In this document: piece by piece, positions 37,381 to 45,897 of the stretch
How positions within the stretch are numbered: position 1 is the stretch's first letter
How the letters are laid out: every line of letters begins with the position of its first letter
From: Microcaldota archaeon
GTDB taxonomy: Archaea > Micrarchaeota > Micrarchaeia > Micrarchaeales > CABMGC01
Assembly: GCA_021796225.1 (NCBI GenBank)
Contig: JAJYOL010000005.1
Span: forward strand, 1-64,000
Direction: 5' to 3'
Length of the DNA stretch: 64,000 nt
Made by a program: the position numbers and the translations under genes
Notes under the pieces: generated by a model
Told to the model about the DNA's origin: nothing
Seen by the model: only the letters and a program-made list of their open reading frames with translations
Database searches by the model: none

Positions 37381-40300
37381 GGATACCAACTCATTGGGAT
37401 AAATTCGGATTGCGTCGGAGGCATCCCGCTTGAATATAACTCTTGCACCTGGAAATGCGTAAGTGATGTGTTGTATAGCAGCACGTCGGCTATTGATCCG
37501 CCCCAGTGATAACCGGAAGATTCGCTCCCTATTGTCAGCGGATTTGAGGTGTATGCGAGTGACGTCGAGAAATTTGCTCTTTTTTTCTCTTCGCTGCCGT
37601 CATAGTATAGAACGGCCGTAGTGCCGTTATAGGTTGCTGTGACCATGTTCCATTGCGTGTCGACTTCGGCATTGGCCCAGGACAACGCCAATGCGTCATT
37701 TATGTAGAGATTTATAGTTGTATCAGAACTGCCGTTTACCCTGTGCATGAGTATGGTATATTCACCGCTGTTGAATACGCCTTTTGCGATTACCGCAGCG
37801 TAGTCTTCCCCTGTTGAAGAGGGGTATCTGATGCCATCCCATTTTATCCATGCGCTTACGGTAAACGCATTAGGAGCAAAAGAAGTTGATGTCGGAATGG
37901 AAACGTTGCTGTTTGCACCATTAAAATTCAATCCGAACGAACCGTAAGAGTTGGACAGAACCTTGGGAGTAACATTGTAGTCTATGTAGCTCAGAGAAGT
38001 TGCCGTGCCGTTATCTGAATATGCACTATAGTCATTCGTATTTCCATTCAATGGCCACCATCCGATCAGGCTTGCCTGTGACTGCGGGAATGAAGACGGA
38101 CCTGAAAGGTACTCTGAGATTATACTCTTCGAATTTATGCCGCTTGAATATACCTGTACGTTACTCAGTGTTCCGAGGAAATTTCCGGCAATTGCAGCAG
38201 TTGACGTAGAATTGTAATTTATGGCGTTGTCAGAACAGGAATGGCTGGCTTCCAATTGTCCATCAACATAAACGGAAATTGACGAGCCGTTGTATATCCC
38301 GGCAACCATGTGATTAAGACCGTCGAAAAGATATTGTGCGCCTTGTGCGGAGCAGCTCCCCCAAGTATTTGTAGACTCCTTTACCGTGAAATTCAAATAA
38401 CCGTTGTGAAGTCCGAACAAATACCCATAATTCTGACCAGAAGGCGTTTCTGCAAAGTATTCAGGGCTTGCTGAAGATTGAGTAACACTCGCATTTTCCC
38501 ATAATGTAACCGCCACAAAACCAGAAGGCTGCAAAGCGGAGTTGTTTGCCACGGTTATTTTTGACACGCCATTCATTTGCGGAGTCAACAGAGACATGCT
38601 TCCATAAACAGGTTGTTTTGGATTGAAAGGTGAAGAGCTTACATAGAAACCCGTACCGTTATTCCTATACGACGAGTAGTCTATCGCGTCACCATTCAAT
38701 GGATACCATGCAGCTATGTCAGTAGTGACTAAAGGAGAGGCTCCTATACCTGCTTTGTATAATGACATTATTTGCGTTGAAGATAGTGAAGCGTTGTATA
38801 ACTGCACATTTGATATGCTGCCGTTGAAATAAGAGCTTATTGCCGAGCATCCGCCTCTTGCGCCTATCTTCATGCAGCCGGCATTATGCGCCATCGTATT
38901 GCTATTCGCCGGGACGATGTTGTTTTCGAGTACTCCGTTTATGTATTGCTTCTCGTGAGTCCCGTTCCACGTAACCGCAACGAATGTCCATGTATGAAGC
39001 GGTATTGCCATCGGTGAATTGTACCATGCCCAATTAGGAGATATTGCAGATGAAAGATAACCGGTTGAGCAGGTGGTCCCCATTTCGTAAGAATTTTCCT
39101 TGTTTAGTATTATCCCTCTATCTGAAGGGCAGAGATACGAGTTCAGGTATATCCATGCCGACATGGTTATATAGCTCACGTTCTGCGCGTTTGAGCTGGG
39201 AATACTTACGTAGCTGCTGTAGCCGTTGAACTGTGTCGTAAATGAAGGATTGTCCCATGATGCATTGTGTATCGTTCCGGTATTGTTATTTCCGCTGATA
39301 TCATATGCTTTCGAGCCGAAATTCGCATCTAAAGGTACCCAGAGTTTGAGATATTTTTGATTGGAGAGATTGCCGTTGAATGCCGTCGCGGTAACGCTTG
39401 CGTATCCGTCCGTTTTACCCTGGGTGAGAAATGCCCGTGCTATTCCGCTTGAATTGGTTTTACTGGAATAGTAAGGACCCTTGCTTGAAAAATTCCCCAA
39501 CGAGGAAGTGAAGCCCACCAACGCACCACTTAACGGAGTCCCGTCCCGTGTTTTTACGAGTGCAGAAACCTGTGCAACGGAACCGAATGGTACGTATCCG
39601 ATTACAGATCCTTCTGATGATACACCAGTATAATCGTTAGCATTTCCGTTGAGCGGATACCAGCCTATGATTGAATTTGAAACAGGCGCACCGCCTATGC
39701 CGTTGTTATACAGAGTCGCTGCTTGTTTTGAAGTCAGTGAAGAATTGTAGACCTGTACGTTTGCTATGCTGCCGTTGAACACGCGCGTGTTATTGTTTTC
39801 GTCTATACCTATCTGCAGTGCATGAGGCAATGACAGGGTAACCGGAGACCTCAACACGTTTGCATCTACAAGAACCCCATTCACATACGCATTTGAAAGA
39901 TAGCTGCTTCCCGAACCGTTATATGTAACCACTATGTTTGTCCATTTTTGATTCGGTATCCCGAATTCCATATCTCCTGTGGTGCCTGCGACGCTCGGAT
40001 CCACCCAGAAGTCTGCAATCGTCTGGCTCGCGGACAACCCCCAGCCGTATGCACCGTTGTTTGAAGAGATTATGCCACAGTACACGCTGCTTTGACATGG
40101 GCCTGCCGTGTACACCCAGACGGATACCGAAAAGTTCTCGTGAAGCGTATTTGACGGGTACGTGAGAGTGGTGTTAATATTGCCGAGATTGCCGTTGAAG
40201 GCAGGCGCAAGATACGTCTTCGATGAGACACTTATGCTTCCCGACGCATTGTCGAGATTCGGACATGCGTAGTCTATGCAAATGTTTCCGTTCGAATTTG

Positions 40301-40712
40301 TTATTGTCAGGGTACCGTTAGTTATTGGTATGCTGTACATTTCAGGATTACTCGGAACAACGAAGGAAGGATTCGATGCTATTTCGTCCGCAAGGCTGAA
40401 TGCCACCGCGGTAAGCACCTGTTTTGCTATGCTCGATGAAACAAATACTTCACCATTCTCAGTTACATTCAACGAATAGTACTCTATGGTACCGCTTTCC
40501 GGAAGCTGAAACGTATATGTGTAACCATTGCCTGCTTGAGCTGCGGTGTTAAGCTCGCTTGCTATATCCTGGGAAACGAGCTGCAAATGTGAATTCAACT
40601 GGTCATTGAGAACAGATGCACGTTGATTTGCTATGGTAACGAATATAACCGAAAAGAGTAAGATTACAAATGCGAATATCACCATATATTCCAATGCGAT
40701 TTGTAACTTCAT
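37377..40712 (-). CDS. Giant multi-LamG surface protein with class III signal segment
   Basis: 1,111 residues, the largest gene in the window. Class III-like start LQIALEYMVIFAFVILLF, then a stem to about 150, a LamG region (about 160-335), an invasin/Ig-like insert (VSALVKTRDGTPLSGALVGF, about 365-430), and three further LamG regions to the end. Each junction holds the W(W/Y)PLNGN-D motif, and the chain stops abruptly at SWYP, inside that motif. Rich in N-x-S/T sequons. Probably a pilus-assembled or membrane-anchored adhesin for polymers or host surfaces. Confidence 0.75.
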   Translation of the reverse strand: MKLQIALEYMVIFAFVILLFSVIFVTIANQRASVLNDQLNSHLQLVSQDIASELNTAAQAGNGYTYTFQLPESGTIEYYSLNVTENGEVFVSSSIAKQVLTAVAFSLADEIASNPSFVVPSNPEMYSIPITNGTLTITNSNGNICIDYACPNLDNASGSISVSSKTYLAPAFNGNLGNINTTLTYPSNTLHENFSVSVWVYTAGPCQSSVYCGIISSNNGAYGWGLSASQTIADFWVDPSVAGTTGDMEFGIPNQKWTNIVVTYNGSGSSYLSNAYVNGVLVDANVLRSPVTLSLPHALQIGIDENNNTRVFNGSIANVQVYNSSLTSKQAATLYNNGIGGAPVSNSIIGWYPLNGNANDYTGVSSEGSVIGYVPFGSVAQVSALVKTRDGTPLSGALVGFTSSLGNFSSKGPYYSSKTNSSGIARAFLTQGKTDGYASVTATAFNGNLSNQKYLKLWVPLDANFGSKAYDISGNNNTGTIHNASWDNPSFTTQFNGYSSYVSIPSSNAQNVSYITMSAWIYLNSYLCPSDRGIILNKENSYEMGTTCSTGYLSSAISPNWAWYNSPMAIPLHTWTFVAVTWNGTHEKQYINGVLENNIVPANSNTMAHNAGCMKIGARGGCSAISSYFNGSISNVQLYNASLSSTQIMSLYKAGIGASPLVTTDIAAWYPLNGDAIDYSSYRNNGTGFYVSSSPFNPKQPVYGSMSLLTPQMNGVSKITVANNSALQPSGFVAVTLWENASVTQSSASPEYFAETPSGQNYGYLFGLHNGYLNFTVKESTNTWGSCSAQGAQYLFDGLNHMVAGIYNGSSISVYVDGQLEASHSCSDNAINYNSTSTAAIAGNFLGTLSNVQVYSSGINSKSIISEYLSGPSSFPQSQASLIGWWPLNGNTNDYSAYSDNGTATSLSYIDYNVTPKVLSNSYGSFGLNFNGANSNVSIPTSTSFAPNAFTVSAWIKWDGIRYPSSTGEDYAAVIAKGVFNSGEYTILMHRVNGSSDTTINLYINDALALSWANAEVDTQWNMVTATYNGTTAVLYYDGSEEKKRANFSTSLAYTSNPLTIGSESSGYHWGGSIADVLLYNTSLTHFQVQELYSSGMPPTQSEFIPMSWYP

Positions 40713-40719
40713 GCAAACA

Positions 40720-41190
40720 CTATACTACAGGGGACATATACACGCACGATACCTGTGGATATGTAGGGCACGACGAATAAGATGTCACGTTTACTAGATA
40801 TGTACCGGTTGATGTGATGCCCCCAAGATTACCGGTAACGTTAATAGGGGTATATGAGGTTATGTAGCTTAATCCGCTTGGAGAGCTTATAACGAATATT
40901 ATTTCGTGGCCGACGCTGTTGTTCGGCGTTCCGAGATATATGTATCTTATTCCAGGAGGAACCGATAGCTGCACGACCTGTTTTGCAGGAGGACCTTCGC
41001 TGCCTACAAGAGTTGCAATGCTCGCGAGCTTTCCCGATGCCTGCTGTGCCTCTATTGCTGAAAGAGATGAATTGGCGCTTGAAACTTGTATGAATGCTAT
41101 TGTCACTATCGGAAGCAAGATGGCTAAGCCTATGGTAAGTGTTATCAGAAGTTCGAAGCTCGCTTGTGCTTTATACCTCTTCATCCTCAT
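40720..41190 (-). CDS. Pilin-like protein with class III signal segment
   Basis: About 156 residues. KRYKAQASFELLITLTIGLAILLPIV is a class III-type prepilin segment (Q-A-S-x-E), followed by a head domain with a C-terminal cysteine pair. ATG 41190 is preferred because GGTG lies 6 nt upstream; the longer frame from 41244 overlaps the CBS gene more deeply. First structural gene of the operon, so it may encode the main shaft pilin. Confidence 0.65.
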   Translation of the reverse strand: MRMKRYKAQASFELLITLTIGLAILLPIVTIAFIQVSSANSSLSAIEAQQASGKLASIATLVGSEGPPAKQVVQLSVPPGIRYIYLGTPNNSVGHEIIFVISSPSGLSYITSYTPINVTGNLGGITSTGTYLVNVTSYSSCPTYPQVSCVYMSPVV

Positions 41191-42313
41191 AAGTTGCACC
41201 AGCCTCCTTCCTGGAAGTAACCGTAATGTCCTTCTCTTCCTCAATAAGCTTGTACAGCCTCGATTCCAGCAGCTTCAGTGTCTTGTCCAGCAGATATCCG
41301 GATACCGCAACGTGCACAACACCGCGTTTGCCAAGGCCGATTCTCGCCTTGAGCTCGTACCCCTTGGTCTTTACACGTTTAACATTTATCGAGGCATAAT
41401 CAACGTCAAATTTTCCAAAGCGGTTTATTTTTGCAAGCGTCTTGGATATTGAATTGACAACGTCCTCGCGGTATTGTTCATCGCCTTTGCCAAGACCCGT
41501 TAATATGATGTTATCCTCCTTTGACTGCCAGCCTTTGATTACACTCTCGAGTATGTCCCTTACTGAAATTATACCCACGGGTTTGTTCCTTCTCATAACT
41601 ACCAATGAGGAGATTTTGTTATTGACAAGCTGCCTTATCGCGCCGTCTATTTTTTCACCGTGATCTATTGTCATAAGACCCTTTTCACAAATATCGCCAA
41701 CATTGCCTTCATTTACATCTTTGTATACTATCTCAGGCTTGCGCCCTTTCGTCTTTACCGTTGTGCGGGCTATGTTCCCATATGTCAGAAGACCGTAAAG
41801 CTTACCGTTCAAAAATACAGCCAGCCTGCTGACCCTGTTCTCGGACATCAGTTTGATTGCAGTTCTTATCCCAACGTTATAGTCTATTCCGACGAGCGGA
41901 GTAGACATTATCGAACTGACTTTTATTTTTGAAAGGAGATGCAATGACAGGATTGCCTTGAGCACTTCGTCCCTTTTGATAATTCCAGTTATCGCGCTGC
42001 CTTCAGCGTAAGGCAAGGTCTTACTTGAAGAATGATAGAAAAGATTTATCGCATCTGCAATAGACGACGTGCTTGCTATTACAGGAACCTTATGCGCAAA
42101 CTTTCCGCTTGCAAATTTGTTGTCGACACGCAGGGAACCGCGTCTTACGAGCGTGCGGTGATCTATTATGCCGTAATATTGCTTATCTTTTGTTATGACA
42201 ACAGCGCCAAACTTGTTTATGTCACCGATGACACTCGTTATCGGAACTTTTTGGTCGTAAGTAGCAGTTTTTGCAACAAATTCTTCGGGTATATTTTCGA
42301 ACACTTCGCGCAT
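41171..42313 (-). CDS. Four-CBS-domain protein with C-terminal RaiA/HPF-like region
   Basis: 380 residues. Two CBS pairs occupy about 1-120 and 125-265 (VVITKDKQYYGIIDHRTLV, LAVFLNGKLYGLLTYGNIA, LVVMRRNKPVGIISVRDIL). The last 100 residues (YASINVKRVKTKGYELKARI, then VHVAVSGYLLDKTLKLLESRL) look like the beta-alpha-beta-beta-beta-alpha pattern of ribosome hibernation factors. CBS pairs usually sense adenine nucleotides. The 20-nt overlap with the pilin gene suggests cotranscription. The HPF-like reading is tentative. TATA box near 42342-42354. Confidence 0.75.
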   Translation of the reverse strand: MREVFENIPEEFVAKTATYDQKVPITSVIGDINKFGAVVITKDKQYYGIIDHRTLVRRGSLRVDNKFASGKFAHKVPVIASTSSIADAINLFYHSSSKTLPYAEGSAITGIIKRDEVLKAILSLHLLSKIKVSSIMSTPLVGIDYNVGIRTAIKLMSENRVSRLAVFLNGKLYGLLTYGNIARTTVKTKGRKPEIVYKDVNEGNVGDICEKGLMTIDHGEKIDGAIRQLVNNKISSLVVMRRNKPVGIISVRDILESVIKGWQSKEDNIILTGLGKGDEQYREDVVNSISKTLAKINRFGKFDVDYASINVKRVKTKGYELKARIGLGKRGVVHVAVSGYLLDKTLKLLESRLYKLIEEEKDITVTSRKEAGATYEDEEV

Positions 42314-42401
42314 GGAATCAGTAAACTTATAATGTTACGCATATATTTAAATACGGAACTATAATTTTAAGTCTCAAAACAGTATAATATCTCGATAAAA
42401 T

Positions 42402-42472
42402 GCCGGGATGGCAGATTGGCTATGCGTCCGCCTGCAGAGCGGAACAGGGGGGTTCAATTCCCTCTCCCGGCT
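42402..42472 (+). tRNA. tRNA-Cys (anticodon GCA)
   Basis: 71 nt. Acceptor GCCGGGA pairs with TCCCGGC, discriminator T; anticodon stem TCCGC/GCGGA encloses CTGCAGA; T arm GGGGG/CCCTC around TTCAATT. No intron and no encoded CCA. A TATA box lies near 42360-42371. Its 3' end is repeated at 43603-43615. Confidence 0.96.
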
Positions 42473-42476
42473 TTCA
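42464..42476. repeat. Direct repeat, tRNA-side copy (attachment-site-like)
   Basis: CTCCCGGCTTTCA, covering the last 9 bases of tRNA-Cys and 4 bases beyond; an exact second copy lies at 43603-43615. Confidence 0.65.
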
Positions 42477-42509
42477 GTTTCAAGTTCTGCTTTGTTGGGC
42501 ATGTTATAG

Positions 42510-42585
42510 TTAGGTATACATTATTTGACGTTCTTGTATGCCTAACCGGTTAGGTAGACATATTTAAATGTTGGTGTCTACCTAA
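42510..42585 (+). promoter_or_regulatory. Four-box operator and TATA box of the Fic gene
   Basis: Four copies of TTAGGYAKACA: forward at 42510-42520, reverse at 42535-42545, forward at 42550-42560, reverse at 42575-42585. The middle two meet as the palindrome CCTAACCGGTTAGG, and the last two enclose the TATA box TATTTAAAT (42561-42569). The ATG at 42593 lies about 28 nt from the TATA centre, so the transcript is leaderless and binding at the boxes would block it. Confidence 0.75.
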
Positions 42586-42592
42586 TAATAGT

Positions 42593-43537
42593 ATGGCATT
42601 GATTATAAAAACCATCAAAGGAAGGCATTACTATTATTCATTTCTAAGTTATCGCTTATTAGCTAATCCAAAGAGTTTTAGCAGATACATTGGAATAATA
42701 AGACCGTCAAAGGGCAGGTTGGAGCAAGTGGAAAATAAATTTAAGGATGATTTGATTCTGCGGCTCTACGGCAAGAGTTATTCCTCAGAACTTATCTCTA
42801 AAGACGATGTTATCAAAACCATGCTGTTTAGTCAATTATTTGCCAAGAAGTATAAGTCACTTAAAGAATCGTTCAAAAGAAAATATGACATTGATAGGAC
42901 AGTATCATTTGTGCTAACCACTCTGACAACAGAGGAGGTAGAGGTAGATTTAGCAGACGTTCGGAATGCCGTTATGAAGAATTCAGGGTTAACAGAACGT
43001 GAACGAATAAGCAAAAACATGCTCCAGGCGGTTGCTTCTATAAAAGAGCACCATAAGTTGAATATGAAATACATACTCAAGCTTCATGGCACAATAATGG
43101 CATCCTTCAAAGACAAAAAACCAGGCAGGCTTAGGCAGCAGCAGGTATATCTAAAACGCAAAGGAGAACGGGCGTTCGGAGGCATAGAATTATCGTATAG
43201 ACCCCCAGATTATACTAAACTTGTAGGATTACTTACAGGATTTCTCGAATGGTACGATACAAGCACCCTTAACCCTATAGAAAAAGCCGCAATGGCTCAT
43301 TATAAGTTTTACCGAATCCATCCCTTTCTTGACGGAAATAAACGCATCTGCAGACTCATATTTAACAAGATATTAATCGATGGCGGATTCCCATTGGTTA
43401 ACTTATCGAAGAACAAAGAAGACTATTTTGAGACATTAGCAACTTCTGTAGAGAAAGGTGCCCCCGAAACGTTTGTCAGGTTCTGCCTTGAACAATATTA
43501 TGTGCAAGTTAAAGAGTTTCTAAAGGATCAAGAATAA
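42593..43537 (+). CDS. Fic-domain protein
   Basis: 314 residues. The Fic core lies in the C-terminal half (about 150-310), with the active-site loop HPFLDGNKR at 243-251. The usual GNGR is GNKR here, as in Doc-type proteins, so the transferred group may be phosphate rather than AMP. FGGIELSYRPPDYTKLVGLL (about 200-220) is the flap region that positions the target. The N-terminal 150 residues are helical and unrecognised. Whole and uninterrupted. Codon use is AT-rich compared with neighbours. It may be a toxin-antitoxin, regulatory or defence gene; no separate antitoxin ORF is seen. Confidence 0.82.
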   Translation: MALIIKTIKGRHYYYSFLSYRLLANPKSFSRYIGIIRPSKGRLEQVENKFKDDLILRLYGKSYSSELISKDDVIKTMLFSQLFAKKYKSLKESFKRKYDIDRTVSFVLTTLTTEEVEVDLADVRNAVMKNSGLTERERISKNMLQAVASIKEHHKLNMKYILKLHGTIMASFKDKKPGRLRQQQVYLKRKGERAFGGIELSYRPPDYTKLVGLLTGFLEWYDTSTLNPIEKAAMAHYKFYRIHPFLDGNKRICRLIFNKILIDGGFPLVNLSKNKEDYFETLATSVEKGAPETFVRFCLEQYYVQVKEFLKDQE

Positions 43538-43602
43538 CAAATGCTATAGCATTATAAAAAATTTCATTATTTACGAATGCACATTCTGAAGGTATCTCCC
43601 CG

Positions 43603-43615
43603 CTCCCGGCTTTCA
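43603..43615. repeat. Direct repeat, distal copy of the tRNA-Cys end
   Basis: Exact 13-base copy CTCCCGGCTTTCA. Upstream of it only loose similarity to the T arm (TCTCCCCG) remains, so it is a fragment and not a second tRNA gene. Confidence 0.65.
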
Positions 43616-43678
43616 AAATGAAACTGCAAAGAACGGGATAATTATATAAGCATGCAGATGAAGAGGTCATTGTATAAC

Positions 43679-44533
43679 ATGATGATTATCGTTTATTTCA
43701 TCGCGCTCGTGCTTACGGGACTTGCGGCAGGAGTAGTCGGGTCCATGAGCGGGCTTGGCGGAGGCCTTATAGTGATTCCCGCGCTAACGCTCCTATTTGG
43801 AATACCGTTAGAATATGCTGCGGGAGCGAGCCTTGTCGCAACGATAGCCACGTCGAGTGGCGCTGCAAGTGCATACGTGAAGGAAAAGATCACGAACGTT
43901 AGAATAGGAATGTCGCTGGAGGTGGCCACCACACTCGGTGCAATAGCGGGATCCCTGCTCGCCGCGTATATCTACGCTCACGGAGTGGAACGAGTGCTTT
44001 TCGTGCTGTTCGGCATCGTCATGTTCCTTTCCCTTTATCCATCGGTAAGGGAATTCAGAAAAGCACGCCTCCGCAAAATGAATAGGGACTGGAGCACGGA
44101 TTTCTTCCAGCTATATGGAAAATATTACGACAAGGCTAAACGTGAAGAGATAAAATACTCAGGATGCAACTGGCCGTTGGGAGAAGCGATAATGGGAATA
44201 GCAGGGATAATGTCCGGGCTCTTGGGGATAGGCTCGGGAGTGCTCAAGGTCATGGGAATGGACTTCGGGATGAAATTGCCTGTAAAAGTCACAACCACGA
44301 CAAGCAATTTTATGATAGGAGTGACCGCTGCAACGGGAAGCGCGGTGTACTGGGCTCTGGGATACATACAGCCGTTCGTAGTTGCACCCATAGTCGCGGG
44401 TATATTGATAGGGGCATATTTCGGTTCAAAACTACTCCAGAAGGCTAAAGGCAAGAGCATACGCATGCTCTTCATCACGATGCTATGCGTAATAGGAATA
44501 GAAATGATATTCAGAGGATTAGGTGTTGCATGA
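43679..44533 (+). CDS. TauE/SafE-family membrane permease
   Basis: About 284 residues with eight hydrophobic segments and the two family motifs GxxxGxGGGxxxxP (GVVGSMSGLGGGLIVIP) and, in the second half, GIMSGLLGIGSGVLKV. The family exports or imports small anions such as sulfite, sulfoacetate or taurine. I use ATG 43679: GAGGTCAT lies 8 nt upstream and a TATA box (43641-43649) precedes it; 43652 and 43658 are in-frame but too near the TATA box. The gene overlaps the DUF1634 gene by ATGA. Confidence 0.87.
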   Translation: MMIIVYFIALVLTGLAAGVVGSMSGLGGGLIVIPALTLLFGIPLEYAAGASLVATIATSSGAASAYVKEKITNVRIGMSLEVATTLGAIAGSLLAAYIYAHGVERVLFVLFGIVMFLSLYPSVREFRKARLRKMNRDWSTDFFQLYGKYYDKAKREEIKYSGCNWPLGEAIMGIAGIMSGLLGIGSGVLKVMGMDFGMKLPVKVTTTTSNFMIGVTAATGSAVYWALGYIQPFVVAPIVAGILIGAYFGSKLLQKAKGKSIRMLFITMLCVIGIEMIFRGLGVA

Positions 44534-44916
44534 TGGATATGGATTACATAATATCGGAAGTGCTGCGGATAGGAACCGCGGCAAGCCTTATCCTGATACT
44601 CGGCGGAGCCATATTGCTTTTCATGAACGGAGGAAGCGACGGCTTCACGATTGCGCAGATTGCCGCAAGCAATTCATCAATCAATACGTCAGGATTTACG
44701 ATTCACGGCATGATGAACGGCATACGCGAATACCAGGGCTTGGATATAATCCTTGTAGGTATAGTGGTCCTCATAGCCACCCCCATAGTCAGAGTGCTCA
44801 TGTCCATATTTCTCTTCATGTTTGAAAAAAACAGGCTCTACACCGCGATAACACTTATAGTATTTATTGATCTGATGGTAGCCGTGTTTGTGATTCCGCA
44901 TCTGATTGCACATTGA
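44530..44916 (+). CDS. DUF1634 membrane protein
   Basis: 128 residues, three hydrophobic helices (about 12-32, 72-95, 102-125). This family is regularly encoded next to TauE/SafE permeases and is presumed to be an accessory subunit. The start at 44530 overlaps the permease stop (ATGATG), suggesting coupled translation. Confidence 0.78.
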   Translation: MMDMDYIISEVLRIGTAASLILILGGAILLFMNGGSDGFTIAQIAASNSSINTSGFTIHGMMNGIREYQGLDIILVGIVVLIATPIVRVLMSIFLFMFEKNRLYTAITLIVFIDLMVAVFVIPHLIAH

Positions 44917-44991
44917 TGCGCCGCATTCTGCAAGAGCGATGACTTCGGGAAGATTTTTTAATTTGGCGTGACAAACAGGAAATGCGATACT

Positions 44992-45324
44992 ATGGATGAT
45001 TTCGAACTTGATAATGCTATCGATTCACTTGAAGCACTGGAAGCACGGGAGAAAGGCGGCACCGTTGTTGAAAGCGGAAGGAAGAAGCAGATAGGCGTAG
45101 TCGAGGATTTTTTTGAGAGGATAAGCGTTGCAGCAATATCGCTTACGGAAAGGCTCGAAGTCGGAGACATAATAGAAATAGGGGATGAGGAAGACGCCGT
45201 GCGCATGCGGGTTCAAAGCATGCAAATAGACAGGGAGGATGTGATGTCTGCGGAAAGCGGCGATTCGGTCGGGATAAAAACAAAACATAGGGTAAGCAGC
45301 GGATCAGCAGTATGGAAAATCTGA
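44992..45324 (+). CDS. Small EF-Tu domain-2-like protein
   Basis: About 110 residues. After a short acidic helix (DDFELDNAIDSLEALEAR), the rest (IGVVEDFFERISVAAISLTE, LEVGDIIEIG, VGIKTKHRV) has the beta-barrel pattern of translation-factor domain 2, as in the archaeal elongation factor-like small proteins and the C-terminus of U32 peptidases. No GTPase domain. ATG 44992 is preferred over 44968. Precise role unknown. Confidence 0.6.
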   Translation: MDDFELDNAIDSLEALEAREKGGTVVESGRKKQIGVVEDFFERISVAAISLTERLEVGDIIEIGDEEDAVRMRVQSMQIDREDVMSAESGDSVGIKTKHRVSSGSAVWKI

Positions 45325-45348
45325 TTTTGCAGGGTATTGATTCCCGCA

Positions 45349-45846
45349 TTATGATATGAAACAGCGGGAATATGCTTCCGGAAGGTTAGGGGTCGTATCA
45401 TAATTGCCGAATTCTTCAGGGTTTATCCATTTGTATTCGGTATTCTCGAAATCGAGTTTTATTTCAGGAAGCTTCTTCAGTGTTATGAGTGCGGGACATG
45501 TGATCCATATCTTGCTCAAATCTGAATCGGTCTGTATGTACGGCCTGCCGCAAGTGGCGCCTTCCACATCGTCATGACTAAGGCCTATTTCCTCACATAC
45601 TTCGTCTATCGCCTTTGAACTTATCGGGCCGGGAACATCAAGAAATCCGGAAACGGCATTCCATTTTCCGCGGTAATTTTCCACGTCGTGGCTGCGCTTC
45701 AGGAGAAGCACCTTGTCGGAATATTTTACGAATGCTATCACTATCGGCGCTATGTCCGCATTGGTATAATTTATTCTGCCGTCTTCGAACCGTGGAAGTA
45801 CCTTTGACAGCGAAATGATAAGCTCCTGAACGTCAGCCTCTTCCAT
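45349..45846 (-). CDS. Nudix-fold hydrolase with a degenerate Nudix box
   Basis: 165 residues. The box reads GFLDVPG...DEVCEEIG: the first Glu and the Arg of the consensus (Gx5Ex7REUxEExG) are replaced, while the E-V-x-E-E metal ligands remain. KVLLLKRSHDVENYRGKWNAV is the usual strand before the box. Activity on nucleoside diphosphate derivatives is possible but the altered box leaves it open. Confidence 0.75.
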   Translation of the reverse strand: MEEADVQELIISLSKVLPRFEDGRINYTNADIAPIVIAFVKYSDKVLLLKRSHDVENYRGKWNAVSGFLDVPGPISSKAIDEVCEEIGLSHDDVEGATCGRPYIQTDSDLSKIWITCPALITLKKLPEIKLDFENTEYKWINPEEFGNYDTTPNLPEAYSRCFIS

Positions 45847-45897
45847 AACGTCATTATTGTCTTTGTTACCTTAAATAGTTTTGCAAATATGCCGTAT

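Larger units (their letters stand above)
42473..43615. mobile_element. Small islet at the tRNA-Cys 3' end carrying a Fic gene
   Basis: About 1.1 kb bounded by the tRNA-Cys end and a repeat of it. The content is visibly richer in A+T and TTA codons than the flanks. It holds one gene with a multi-box promoter and a perfect palindrome AATGCTATAGCATT at 43540-43553. No integrase is present, so it would be a passenger moved in trans or the remainder of a larger tRNA-targeting insertion. Confidence 0.55.

Noticed and set aside
43591-43620. Possible second tRNA-Cys at the distal repeat.
   Set aside because: Only the 3' acceptor strand and a few further bases are copied; there is no D arm, anticodon arm or 5' strand.
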